Below, one piece after another: positions 13,101-23,637 of a DNA stretch of 47,120 bases (position 1 is the first letter of the stretch; each line of letters opens with the position of its first letter). The notes beneath the pieces are model-generated. The model was not told where the DNA came from. It did not search any database and saw nothing but the letters and a program-made list of their open reading frames with translations. The translations under genes and the position numbers were made by a program. This DNA comes from Lingula anatina (Eukaryota; Brachiopoda; Lingulata; Lingulida; Lingulidae). Location: positions 111,876 through 158,995 of the forward strand of contig NW_019775675.1 of NCBI RefSeq assembly GCF_001039355.2, in the 5' to 3' direction.

Positions 13101-16100
13101 AGGAAATTAAATAAATAACTGAATTAAATAAAATCTAACTGAAAGCAAATTAAGGACTATCTGGGAAAATAAAGCAATCATCATCATCATCATCCCGTCC
13201 GCACTTACGTTGGCCTGCTTGTGTTTGTCGGCGCCCGCGGATATCAGCATGTTGACACAGCTCTCCCAGTTCTTGTCTGCGGCGATCATCAACAATGTGT
13301 AGCCGTTCTGAAAATATCATTATGGATACTGGTTATTAGTCTAGTAAACTGAGCGAAAAAAATGGCCTAACCCAGGACTAATTGCAAAAAAATTGTAATG
13401 ATGTTTTTTAGAAAGCTAAATATCCCAATTTTAACATATTAAAAATCTAGAAAAATCTAAGTAGTGGAAAATGGTTTTTAGGGCAGTTTTCCAAGATGGC
13501 CGCCAATATATTAAGTCTTTATAGGTAAAGGGGGTCTTTATTTTTTAGGAGTATTTTTGCTGGAATAAATGGGGTTAATACCTTGAAATATATCCAGACT
13601 TAGTGACAAAGACCTTTTTGTTTAAAAGAAAAGCATATTTGATAAGAATTATTCACCAAAGGTCATTGGCTTAGGGTCAAAGGTCAGGCAAAGGTAATTT
13701 TTATAGATTTTTACCTGAAATATTGCCTAAAAGTTTGCAATAAAAGTTTTTAAAGATTGGTTATTGAAACTTTTGGTGTTTATTACAATTACTACATCAC
13801 TCACAACAAATCTGTGAAGTTTGGCTGCAAAATATGTATTTTTAGGAGAAATATGAGACAAATTGTGAAAAATCAGATGAATAAAAAGTATGTATAAATG
13901 TATAGGGTAGGTATTAAATGTTGACTTCTCTTCATTCTGGGGACAAATATTTCTATGTAAATGTCATATAATACATAGAAAACATTCGTTTTTTACATTT
14001 TCTTGTTACAACCATTTATGTTCAGGCTCAATTCCTTTTTTTCCAATATGGCCGCCAGCAAGGGTATCCATAAGGTTTTATAAGACTTAATTTTTTAAAC
14101 ATTTTTTTTCAGTAGGGACTTACTGCAAAAAAATTGTAATTAGGTATTTTAGAAAGCTTTATATCCAAATTAAAACATAATAAAAATCTAGAAAAATCTA
14201 AGTAGTGGAAAAAGGTTTTTAAGGGAGCTTTTCCAAGATGGCCACCATTATATTGCGTCACTGTAAGTAAATGGTGCCTTTTAATTTAGGTGGTATTTTG
14301 CTAAGATAAATGGGGGTTAATCCTTGAAATATACACAAAGTTGTAGACAAAGAATAATTTGTTGAAAAGATAAGCTTATTTAATGGGAATTATTCACCAA
14401 AGGTCATCGACTTGGGGTCAAAGGTCAGGCAAAGGTCATTCGTACAGATTTTTAACATGAAATTTTGCCTTAAAGTTTACAGTAAATGTTTTTAAAGATA
14501 GGTTATTGAAATTTTTGGTGTTAATTACAATTATTACATAACTCACAACAAATCCATGAAGTTTGGCTGCAAAATATGTATATTTAGGAGAAATATGAGA
14601 CAAATTGTGAAAAATCAGATGGATTAAAATTATGTATAAGTGGATAGGGTAGGTACGGTAATTAATATTGACTTCTTTTCATTCTGAGGACAAAGATTTC
14701 TATGTAAATGTCATATAATATATAGAAAAAACTTGTTTTTTTACATTTTCTCTTTACACCCATCTACGTTCCAGTTCAATGCATTTTTCAATATGGCCGC
14801 CAGTAAGTGCATTCATAAGTTTTTATAAGACATAATTTCTTGAACGTTTTTTTTTTCAGTAGGGACTTATTTAAAAAAATGTAATGAGGTATTTCAGAAA
14901 GCTTAATATCCAAATTTAAACACAATAAAAATCTAGAAAAATCTAAGTAGTGGAAAAAGGTTTTTAAGGCAGCTTTTGCAAGATGGCCGCCATTATATTG
15001 CATCACTATAAGTAAAAGGTGTTGTTTAATATAGATAGTATTGTGCTAGAAATAAATAAAGGTAAAACCTCGAAATACACACAAAGTTAAAGAAAAGGAC
15101 CTATTCAGTGAAAAAAAGCTTAATAGGAATTATTCACTAAAGGTCACTGGCTTGAGTCAAAGTTCAGGCAAAGACCATTTGTACAGATTTTCCCTAAAGT
15201 GTTGCCTAAAATTGCAAATTATGTTTTTGAACATAGGCAATTGAATTTGTTTGGGTGATCATTATTTCATTCACAACAATTATGTGAAATTTGGCTTCAC
15301 ATAAGGCCATTTAGGAGAAATATATAGATAATTCATAAGGCTGTCTTCAGTAAATATTCCACTCAAGATTGTGTCTTTACCCCATTTTCTTAATTATATT
15401 GATGAGTAAGTAATAAAGGTAAAAAGTTGTTCAGTTAACAGTGGCACCAAACACAATATGTCTTTTTTTCTAAGAATGCATTCCCATAGATTTTTAGATC
15501 AATATATCCCTGTGGGGATTCTCACTACATTGTTGTCAGCCTGACCAGCTTAAATGTCTGTCCTGCCTACGAAAAGCTGTTAGGGGGTAATTAACTTTTG
15601 TACCTGACCTCAATTTAGCGTGAACCTCCAAGGAGTTAGGTCGTTCCGGATAGATTGATCTAAATCTATGGGAACCCAAGCTAAGACAGACTGAAATGTT
15701 GCATCAATTGGACAAGCAATCATATAATCAGCCAAGCCAAATGTGCTGCTGGCCTGTCCAAATATGTTTGGGTGTCCAACTGCATAAACTTTTTGGAAAC
15801 AGATTCCTAATTGCATGGATTCTGTTGCTAGTACTCCTAATAGTAAGATATGAGAGGGACTCCAGGGCCACATAAGGGACAGAACCCTGGAGTATTTGTT
15901 GCCACATTCACCAACATGGAAAACCCCAAATATCTAGGAATCGGATCCTGTCAGAATCGGATCCTTTCCAGCCACCTCCCGAACTACTATGGAATGGTTA
16001 CATGGGCAAATGGTGACTAGAGGGAATCACCCAGCAAAAGCATCTGTTATGCCTCTTTCTCTGATAGATATAGATCTACAGAAAGAACTGTCATGCATCT

Positions 16101-19100
16101 ACCCCACACTGAATTTAATTTATTCACGCATTCAACAGTTCAGAGCAACCCCCAATAATTACCTTTAATCAACCACTGTAGTGGCAGGACCAGACTAGTG
16201 TTGAAAGTGAACAAGAATCCAATACACTACCATCTCCAGTTGCAAGGCTTGTTGGCTTCCACACAGAGATGAGCTTCCTTTAGTGCATATGTCAACTCAT
16301 AACAGGGTCAGGACTTTGAGAAGTTCTTGAAACTATATTTGCTGTCAATACAGTAAGCCACATGATTCCCAGGGAATGCTCTGGCTAGGGCAATGAGGGT
16401 CCAGCTATAACTTGATCTCTCCCTCATTGCACTTCTCATCTTCAAGCTTTTGCGGGATAATGTGCCAGCCACTGTTGCTCAAAACAAGAAGCACAGCACA
16501 GTGAAACACAGTGCACAGATGACATTAAAGGTACATGCATGCATTGTCTGGGTAATTTCCAATTGATGGAGACAGAGCCGACATCCAGTTCTCCATTCTT
16601 TGGACCATGGTAACATCAGATGTGGGAGAGAGTGAATTTTTGACAAAGAAAGACCAGCAACTGGCCGTTGAGAAAACCACTTTGAAAAGTCAAAGAACTG
16701 CAAGGTTCAGGGTACAATGTATGAACATTTCCTCTTTGCTAGAACAGGCAATATAGTCGGATGGGCTTGAAAGTGAAAGTGAGGTCCAGTACATTTTAGA
16801 TGGTGTGGCACTTCTTCATCACACACCTTGGACTGTTGGAATGTGTTACACACCAGGGTGATATAGGAGAGCTATAGTGTAGCATTATAAAGGGATCATC
16901 TTGGATGTCCCCTCTACTAAGCTATGGTTCTGCACACCTTGTTAGTTCCAGCTATCCAGCTATCGTCTTCACAGATGAGACGAAGCTGCAGAGTGGAAAA
17001 GAAAACAAATCTTACCAACAAAGAAAACAAACAGGTTAATTCATTTCCTTGGTGAGAAGTTGGAAGGTGTTGGAGTTAAAGTAATCCAAGTTCCAGGTGA
17101 TGCAGACCCCCATATTTCATTTAAATAAAAAAGTTTATCTGAAGCGCACATCATATGATCATAATCTTCTGAGCCTTGTCCCAAAGCCATAATTGCTCGT
17201 AATGTCTTGCTTTTTTCTTGCTTTTGAAGTGAAATCTAGGTCATCCCTGGTGAAGATGGTTAGGTACTAATTGACTGGTCAGTTATTTTTAACTAAGATT
17301 CAAATGGAATAAGACATTGAACTAAGTGTAGGGACAGGATGGCAATACATTTTAAGTGAAAATAACATCGTTTACCTCAGGCAAGTTTATTTTGAATTGG
17401 ATAAAGAGCTCCTTTAAAATCATTTTATTTAAGTCTTTATGTCCTGGCCAATCTAGTACTACAACAGAAAGTGGTAAAAGACCATAAATGTACTTTTGAG
17501 CTTATTTTTTATTCAATTTTTTACTTCAAATTTGGTAATTTGTAGCCGCCATTTTAGTTTTGGCGGCCATATTGTATTTTGTTGAGGCTATCTGCATTTG
17601 ATTTATTTGGAGAGAAGTGGCACAACATCCCTTTATGCATTTTGTACCATTTCAACAAGCTTTTGTTAAAACCACCTGGAGCAAATCTGCACCTACTAAC
17701 TGTAGATCTCTGTACTGGCGGCCATTTTTGATTTTCCCCAAAAAAATACCTTTTCCACTACTTGGATTTTTCTAGATTTTTAATATGATTATATGGACCA
17801 CTCAAAGACTCAAAAAAACCATACTACAATTTTTTTGCAATTAGTCCTGGGTTAAACCATTTTTTTCTTAGCCTATATGTCTAATCCACGGTTTATCCTT
17901 GAGGATTTGAATCAGAAAATATTTACAAAATACCACTATCCGAATGTGTTTGATTTATCAACGTTTTATCCTTTAGATTTCAATAAGATGAAGAAGGTAT
18001 GAATATCTGACTCTGATTTAATTTAACAATATTTGACGGTGGACAGCCAAAGCTGAAAGCAGAGGCAAACGGAAAACATTCAGTCAACATCATATGGCAA
18101 ATAACTTGTGGTTTGTTATTTATCAAACAGTCAGCGCCAACCGGATTCTGATGGTAGACTGAAGAGTGTTAGATATGTGGTTTATATTTACCAAATTATC
18201 TTACTGTTTAATATATATAAATTCGTATTAATAAAAATGTTTGATATGCGCTGTCACCTTATTAGATCGGTTGATATCCAGTTTGTGTTTGTACTGCCAC
18301 AGAACGTTCACCGGCCCCGAGTCTTTCTTCATTACTGCCACCATGAGGGGGTTCATGCCTTCCTGGAAAAGATACAATCACCCCAAAAAACTAATGACCA
18401 TGGATAAAAAAAGGGGAAAATGATGTAGGAGGAAAGGTGGAGGTGATCGAAACTCGCCCAACTTGTAGTTAAGAGTTTAACATTCGAATTATAGTATCCA
18501 ATTCATAACTTACACAAGTAAAAGTGTTTATTACACAAGGCCTATACTATAAGATCCAAAGACTATTGTCTTCGAAAATGGTAAAGTGTAACTTACGTTA
18601 TCTTCAAATGAAGGATCGGCACCATGTTGCAAAAGTTCCTGCATAACTGTCGGGTTGCCACATTTAACAGCGTGAATGAGCGCGGAGCTCCCATCCTGGT
18701 TAGTGCATGAAATAAGTAAACAAATTGAATTAATCGATATAAAATGAAGTATCCCAGTAACGGTGAAAATGAAGACATTCAGATGGGATTTCACATAACT
18801 GCGCAACCCTGTTTTCCATGCAATTACGTGCAAATAAAGAAGAACAATTATGTAGTCATTCAGCAAATATGAACGCATTAAACTGAAAGGAAATAAAAAT
18901 GACGCAATGTAGGCCCGTCTCAAAAATACTCACTGTAATCTTGGTCCTTACCAACAACATTTTAATCAGAACACAGTGGCAAGGAAGATCGTTTGTATTT
19001 TCAGTTAGGCAGTAGCCAGTGAGTTGTATTCATCAATATGTCATAGATGTGTATCTACGCAAGCAGCTAAAAATATTATACAGATCAGAAAAAGATCGGC

Positions 19101-20277
19101 CGTTCCTTACCGTTTTGCTGCGAGTGTTAACGTCCGCTCCTGCTGCTATTAGCGCTTTCAATCCCACCAAGTGACCAAACGAGCTGACCACAAGAAGAGG
19201 CGGAATACCCAGCTGAAAAGGCATGGTGACGCGATTTATTTATATATTTATTTATTTCCACGCAGCGCAAATTTAATGATTCCAGTTTTAATTATTAACA
19301 ATGATAGTTTTGGAATGATTAAAATTTATTCACAATTGAAGGAGTGAGCTAGAAAGGCAGTCATAAGAAACATTAAAGAATAGACAGGCATGAGCTTTTT
19401 CAAACTCAGGCTATGGCACACTACAGAAAAGCGTGGAAAAGCTTGGTGTGCAGAATTCAGCGATAGAGAAAAAGAAGGTAATGAAGTGACTCAAAAACGC
19501 ATTTCATGCCAGTTTTAGAATTAAATTCACTACGACATAACCATGTCATACCTTTTCTCTAAATTTTGGGAACTGAATAGGGTAACCGGTAGTTCACCCA
19601 CTCTTTAGTATCTCTTACCCACAGTTAAGGTTTTTTGCTACTATGAGCCCATAATTTTGTTAAAAATAGTTAAAATGAGACACAGACCTCACAGAATTTT
19701 TCCTATGTAGATATGACGAGGAAAACAATGTTACCAGGGATATTAAGAATCAACCATAATAAAATGGTCAGTTGTTAGCAATAAAACTCCTAAATTAATT
19801 TTTTCTTGAATGTGTTAAAAACTCTATCACGACAGGCTATAATGTTAAGGTAAGGTAAGAATAACAGACCAGTTACTTTATACCAACCAGTTCGTCTATT
19901 TCCCTCCTCAACAAGAGATCTATGTTGGCATTATTTCTCTCGTTGAATAACTCATCCAGCAGAAGACGAGATCTCTCCTCCAAGGTCATGCCTGTCACAT
20001 CTTTCTTTGGTTGACTAAAAATCAAGTCCCTTAGTTCTCGAATTGCACATCCCGATTTGCACTGGTATTTGTTGTTGCCATGTTTACACAAAATCAACTT
20101 TTTGAATTGCTCTTGAATCGCTTTAGGAAGAGTAGGAAGAGTTCGTTCCATATCTTCTGTTCCCTGATTTTTTCTTAAAAAAATATACCAAACTAGAAAA
20201 AGACTTATCAAAATCATAAACAAGACATTATTAATTCCGAGTCCTGCGGATTCTTCGGCATAATCGTCTCCATTCAT
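827..20277 (-). CDS. Membrane-anchored ankyrin-repeat / pseudokinase / KEN protein (IRE1-RNase L-like), 3' end off window
   Basis: The gene model has 14 exons with mutually consistent phases: 20277-19888, 19212-19111, 18695-18597, 18362-18258, 13307-13209, 12946-12845, 12523-12377, 11767-5904, 5525-5372, 5091-4900, 4307-4193, 1855-1764, 1427-1150 and 896-827, about 2,603 codons so far. Domain order: a transmembrane segment (residues about 13-33), five ankyrin repeats (131-299), a helical region, a very long low-complexity stretch, a kinase-like domain (about 2290-2570) and the start of a KEN domain ending near NAIKKDW. IRE1 has membrane anchor, kinase and KEN; RNase L has ankyrins, pseudokinase and KEN; this protein shares features of both. 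KEN is a HEPN-superfamily endoribonuclease, so RNA cleavage triggered by oligomerisation is the expected output (inference). The first ATG is at 20277; the codon before it is TTG. The first donor (CTG then GTTGGT) is weak, so an extra small exon is possible. The rest of KEN is not visible left of 827. Confidence 0.87.
1116..1149. repeat. (CA)n microsatellite abutting a splice donor
   Basis: A pure CA run on the plus strand. On the minus strand it is (GT)n and begins immediately at the donor of the exon that ends at 1150 (ACAG followed by GTGTGTGT). Confidence 0.95.
1150..5525 (-). CDS. IRE1/RNase L-type pseudokinase exons
   Basis: The exons 5525-5372, 5091-4900, 4307-4193, 1855-1764 and 1427-1150 form one kinase fold. 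The beta-3 lysine is kept (VAVKKM). The glycine loop is lost (NRDSSSSVMIG). The catalytic loop reads HMFLMPKRILID where active relatives have HRDLKPxNILID, so the catalytic Asp and the Mg-binding Asn are absent. The DFG motif is GFG (VQLAGFGIL). The APE region (TEGAPEKW), SGGLHPFG and HPFFWPDNK match IRE1/RNase L closely. RNase L is itself a pseudokinase with a nucleotide-binding role; this copy is more degenerate. The intron between 4193 and 1855 contains a LINE, and the donor at 1150 abuts a (GT)n repeat. Confidence 0.9.
1875..3820 (-). mobile_element. Decayed, 5'-truncated L2/CR1-type LINE
   Basis: Minus-strand fragments of a non-LTR reverse transcriptase lie in order but are broken by frameshifts. 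An upstream linker contains LLDPMPTTLL (about 3600-3540), then NYRPVSNLSFLSKVVERV (about 3400), LLDLSAAFDTVDH and FGVPQGSVLGP (about 3000), then YADDTQLY in another frame (about 2910-2887), and the C-terminal LHWLPV (about 2385). The order and motifs fit the L2/CR1 clade. The 3' end lies near an AT microsatellite at about 1875. It sits inside an intron of the ankyrin/KEN gene in the same orientation and cannot be mobile itself. Confidence 0.85.
5904..11767 (-). CDS. Giant 5.9-kb exon: helical segment followed by a very long disordered region
   Basis: A single uninterrupted open exon of 5,864 bp (about 1,954 codons). Its 5' end has a clean acceptor (GTTCAG before CTAATC) and it starts LIRDVPKASK; its 3' end donates at 5904 after ITNR. 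The first about 200 residues are hydrophobic and helical, resembling an armadillo-like solenoid. A run of Lys then a run of Asp follows, and then about 1,700 residues rich in K, E, Q, T, S, P and N typical of intrinsically disordered protein. Islands of ordered-looking sequence occur: one aromatic-rich (GYPGYLFDGYRRWYL) and one before the kinase (LRWADKLNFLVNLP). The last residues, RVGNMVFCENEDKL, align with the start of IRE1/RNase L kinase domains. The intact frame over this length argues strongly that it is a real, selected exon. Confidence 0.88.
12377..19212 (-). CDS. Five single-repeat ankyrin exons plus a helical exon
   Basis: Five exons of 99-105 bp (19212-19111, 18695-18597, 18362-18258, 13307-13209, 12946-12845) each encode exactly one 33-35-residue ankyrin repeat and are separated by phase-0 introns. 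Signatures include SSFGH, AAGADVN, LLQHGADP, LISAGADK and LVAAGTNL. Repeat 3 is the most divergent. The exon 12523-12377 (49 residues, starting IGRTAIC) is alpha-helical in character and leads into the start of the giant exon. In RNase L the ankyrin repeats bind 2-5A; I cannot tell from sequence whether these do. The intron between repeats 3 and 4 carries a 4.5-kb transposable element. Confidence 0.9.
12791..12822. repeat. (GA)n microsatellite
   Basis: An AG-rich run in the intron just downstream (minus sense) of the fifth ankyrin exon. Confidence 0.85.
13366..15460. repeat. Tandem array of about 742-bp units (about 2.7 copies)
   Basis: The block CTAGAAAAATCTAAGTAGTG recurs at about 13448, 14188 and 14932, spacing 741-744 bp. 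The flanking sequence repeats in the same order: TTGCAAAAAAATTGTAA, the ATGGCC motif, TCACCAAAGGTCA and the GAAATATGAGACAAATTGTGA block. The first two units are the most alike; the third decays towards 15460. Confidence 0.85.
15481..15674. mobile_element. MITE with TTCCCATAGATTTAGATCAAT ends, copy 1
   Basis: A 194-bp element with inverted ends (TTCCCATAGATTTTTAGATC on the left, GATCTAAATCTATGGGAA on the right), nested in the 4.5-kb element. Related copies lie at 35211-36359 and about 46820-47033. Confidence 0.75.
15960..17250 (+). pseudogene. Decayed ORF of an uncharacterised mobile-element protein
   Basis: Reading the plus strand across frames with several stops and shifts gives fragments such as VGFHTEMSFL (about 16250), TVSHMIP (about 16355), FTDETKLQSGKENKS (about 16970) and KVIQVPGDADPH (about 17080). 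These resemble, from memory, a large uncharacterised protein family common in mollusc and cnidarian genomes whose C-terminal part has a GDAD motif. I cannot name its enzyme class. No intact frame remains. Confidence 0.45.
19888..20277 (-). CDS. First coding exon of the ankyrin/KEN gene: transmembrane anchor
   Basis: This exon encodes about 130 residues: a short acidic N-terminus, a single hydrophobic segment (about residues 13-33, core VLFMILISLFLVWYIFL) followed by basic residues (RKN), then a soluble region with several Cys and His. The positive charges after the segment favour a cytosolic C-terminus, as in IRE1, but without any IRE1 lumenal sensor domain (only about 12 residues precede the membrane segment). 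I do not recognise residues 40-130 as a known domain. The downstream splice donor is weak, so the exact end is uncertain by a few codons. Confidence 0.75.
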
Positions 20278-20430
20278 CAATGTTGTTTTGGCAAATCATA
20301 ACGGTTTCTGTGATGGAGTTTTCTCAAATGCTAGAAACACGCGCAACGTTCGAGTGACGTTTACGTCATTCCCGTTCTATCTGCCTGTCGCGCGTGTTTT
20401 TTAATGCGTGACATCGTGACGTTTACATAA
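20278..20430 (-). promoter_or_regulatory. Upstream region of the ankyrin/KEN gene with CRE/ATF-like sites
   Basis: A palindromic TGACGTTTACGTCA lies at 20355-20368. The 11-mer GTGACGTTTAC occurs twice, at 20354-20364 and 20416-20426. These are bZIP (CRE/ATF) type half-sites within 150 bp of the start codon. GTGACGTTT is also present in the HELLS/ABHD4 promoter. Binding is not shown by sequence alone. Confidence 0.4.
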
Positions 20431-21310
20431 TGTAGTTTTATTACGTCGTCAAGTGTTGGTTTGATATTCTAAAAATTATTGTACTAATAGGGCAAACTTA
20501 TTCTACGTTTTCCTCCTATTTTTGTAAAATTTCAATGCATGAGCCCCTATTTGTCAAACACTAACGTATGTCAAAAGAAAAGGCTAACAGACGTTTAGGG
20601 GTCTGCATATAATCAAGAACGAAAAACGGATGTTTCATACGGGCACGCTTTTGCACAGAATCTAGATCTACGTGATTTTAGATGTAGGCCTACGTGTAGC
20701 ACACAACAGTCTGAATTAGATGCATAGAGTTTAACTTATTAAAATTAGCCCAAATCGTGTTTTAGCGTCGTTTTTTGTCCGTACGGCTGTTCAGTTTTAT
20801 AACGCTGTGATTTTTACGTCAAGCCACTCCAGTCCGCGCACGTTTTGCTATTGTTGAAATTCTAATATTTATTCTGAAATATCAATTTCTTTAAAAACCA
20901 CCATATACGTGCTATTTACTGCTGTTTACAGTAAAAGTTATAAACAATAAAGTGAACACAATTTTTTTCAAGATTTTCAAGATTTTTCNAGGCAATCTTT
21001 CTTAGGCAATCTTTCTTAGGCAATCTCTCTGAGCCTTGTTTTCAGTTGGAAATCTGAAATATTGCTTGCATTACATCATACTTAAACCATACCAAAAGTT
21101 CAATTTTTCCATTCTTGCTTAAAACAAGGAATATAAACTTGCAGTCAACATCTTGCTGGGCTTGCGCTCATTTGATTTCTCTCATTTATCAATTGCAACT
21201 AATGAGAGCGTAAGCCATTAATTTCACAACTTAAACATGAACGTTTTCTTTTTTACTGACAGAAAAATAACCTTTATCAATAGCACAAACAACAATCATA
21301 GGCCTATTGT
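20431..21310. other. Intergenic region between the caspase gene and the ankyrin/KEN gene
   Basis: This is about 0.9 kb of AT-rich sequence holding the 3' flank of the caspase gene and the distal upstream flank of the ankyrin/KEN gene. A short tandem motif GGCAATCTTTCTTA is repeated about three times at 20990-21030, next to an N at 20989. No ORF is convincing. Confidence 0.7.
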
Positions 21311-23490
21311 TTAGCGGCCTGGGAAGAAATAAACTTTCTTCAATAGTGTGCTTTCAAACGAGGACACCTGTTTGATACCCAATCCCCGTGTTTGCCGCTT
21401 TGCGATGTGAGCATTGACCTGTAAAATGAAATAATATACTTCAGTTTTCAGGCAATTTCAGGCAATTTTTAGGCATTAATGTTATCCCTATATATAAGAC
21501 GCACAATATTTACCCCTTACACATCTATCCAAACATTCTGGTCGAGCAGTCATATAGTACTGCAGTGCGTATACAAAGGTCTTACTAAGGCTTGTATATA
21601 TTTTGGTAATGTCGGTATTCAATCAAAAATAGTTTATAAACTAAATAAACTTAAAACAAAACGCTTTACCTTGCCAAACAGAGACACCGCGTCTTCTGTG
21701 CAGGCATATTTCGCAAAAACTGACGCTATTCCTTGGATAAACCAAGTGCCAGTTTTAGTGTCTCGCATTGCTACGTAATCTGAAAAAAATATACAATTGC
21801 ATTTGAATAGGTTTAATTCTTCTGTAAATCTATTTTAATAAGCTTCAAATTACCATTAATATCTACCTGTCGTCACAGAAAGAAACCATTTGAGACTAAC
21901 GACTTTCATTCAACAAGTAACACTTAAAAGTAAGCAATTTTCAATTTCTTTAATATTGTATATTTCTCGGGCCCTTTTTACATCAATGAATTTATATTAA
22001 CTTTTAAAAGAGCGCAAAAGGTGTGTGAAGTAAAGGAAATATTTTTTCCTATTTTATGATCTTGGATACCAATTTTCAAACAAAATATACCTGGAGTAGT
22101 GGCGTAAGCCACAAGAAAATCGGCCATGGTTGGCAGTTTTTCATCCATGTGCTCCCCCCGCTGTAAGTCAGCATCTCTCCTTTCCTCTGTAACGCACAAC
22201 AGTGAGTCTTTTTCTTTGTTTTCCTCTAATGCTGGACGCCCGTCGGCAACCGATATTTGCTGCCATTTTTCTTCGATATGGGGTAGTGATGCTGGGAGAG
22301 CATCTAATTGTTTGAGCGGCACCCCTTCGTCCATTAATTCTGCAAATGAATTACATCCTTTTTTATACTTTAATACATCAACTAAGTCATTTACTAAATT
22401 ACTTAAAACTTAAAGAATTCGCCGTTTGCAAGACTATTTAACCACCACATTATGAAATCTCTACTGGGGGTATAAAGAAAGAAATCTCCATTCAGAAATT
22501 CAATGTGAAATCCTTAACAATACTATAACATGACATGCTGTGTACTTATTGTTATTTCAGCACTCACTTCCAAGGCACGATTGTATAATAACAATCTTCG
22601 GCTTTCCTCTCAAGCCTTCGCAGTTAGCGTTGTTGAAATACTGTTTGATGACGTCATAGGGCACCAAGTTTCCATCTGTTCCATACATCCCTTCCTTGGT
22701 CCCATGAGTCAGTATTATCAGGATGAAGGAGTCGTACTTTTTGTGAACATCCCTTTTGCTTTCACGCTCCAGCAGTCTATGTATTTGCTGTAAGATATAC
22801 ATAATGAAAGTTGTACCAAACGCATGTCTTGATATGTTGTCAATCTAAAGGCGACGGACATGGTTTCTCGAAGAAAATTCATTTCTGGTGAAAGCCATTT
22901 TATCGCTAATAACTGACATTTGTCACTTTGAGTGGACTTCCGTATTAACAAGCGTCTAAAATTAAAACGGATGGACAATACTAGAAGTCCGTTTGTTTCT
23001 GCTCTTAGAATAACAGCCGTGCTTTAGCTATAGATTTCACTGTATAAATTGCAAAAGGAAATAATTTTAAAATATTTCTCTTTGACAACAAATTACTTGA
23101 ATGTATATTACTGCGCATATACCTCCGAAGAAAGGTCGTGGTGGACCTGGACCCTATACTGTAATTGATACAAGAGATTCTGCAGCGTCTCTGAGTCTGC
23201 ATCCGTCCCTGTGCGATTTCTCAGGTTGCCGCAGCTGTACATCTCGTTATTAATAATGACAGCCCTTCCTCTTGGAGTCGATGTATTGGAGTAAACCTAT
23301 TTAAAGACAATGATGTATATATTTCATAAAATGCAACTGATCAGCCGAGTTGCCAACATAAAAACTAGTTATGTCCAGCTAAGATCTCTGTCATAACTGA
23401 TTACTGATACTGCTAAAATTCCTGAAAATATGGACATAATATAGGAGTTATTTAACCCAGCGGTATTAAATGCCGATGAACAAGTCATAT

Positions 23491-23525
<35 letters not shown>

Positions 23526-23584
23526 CGTGTGTTTTTGTGTGTGTGTGTACGTGTGTGTGAGACAGAGTGTGTGCGTGTGCGTGT

Positions 23585-23637
<53 letters not shown>

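Larger units (their letters stand above)
13355..17867. mobile_element. 4.5-kb TIR element with internal tandem repeats and a decayed ORF
   Basis: The left end (AAAAAAATGG, then AACCCAGGACTAATTGCA) and right end are inverted copies of each other over at least 45 bp, and weaker similarity extends about 150 bp inward, including a CTAGAAAAATCTAAGTAGTGG block and an ATGGCCGCC motif. The left half contains about 2.7 head-to-tail copies of a unit of about 742 bp. The right half holds a broken ORF. It is inserted in the intron between ankyrin exons 3 and 4. No clear target-site duplication was found, and I cannot assign a superfamily. Confidence 0.75.

Noticed and set aside
15610-15873. Minus-strand 87-codon frame
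   Set aside because: It overlaps a MITE and the decayed transposon body and resembles no protein.
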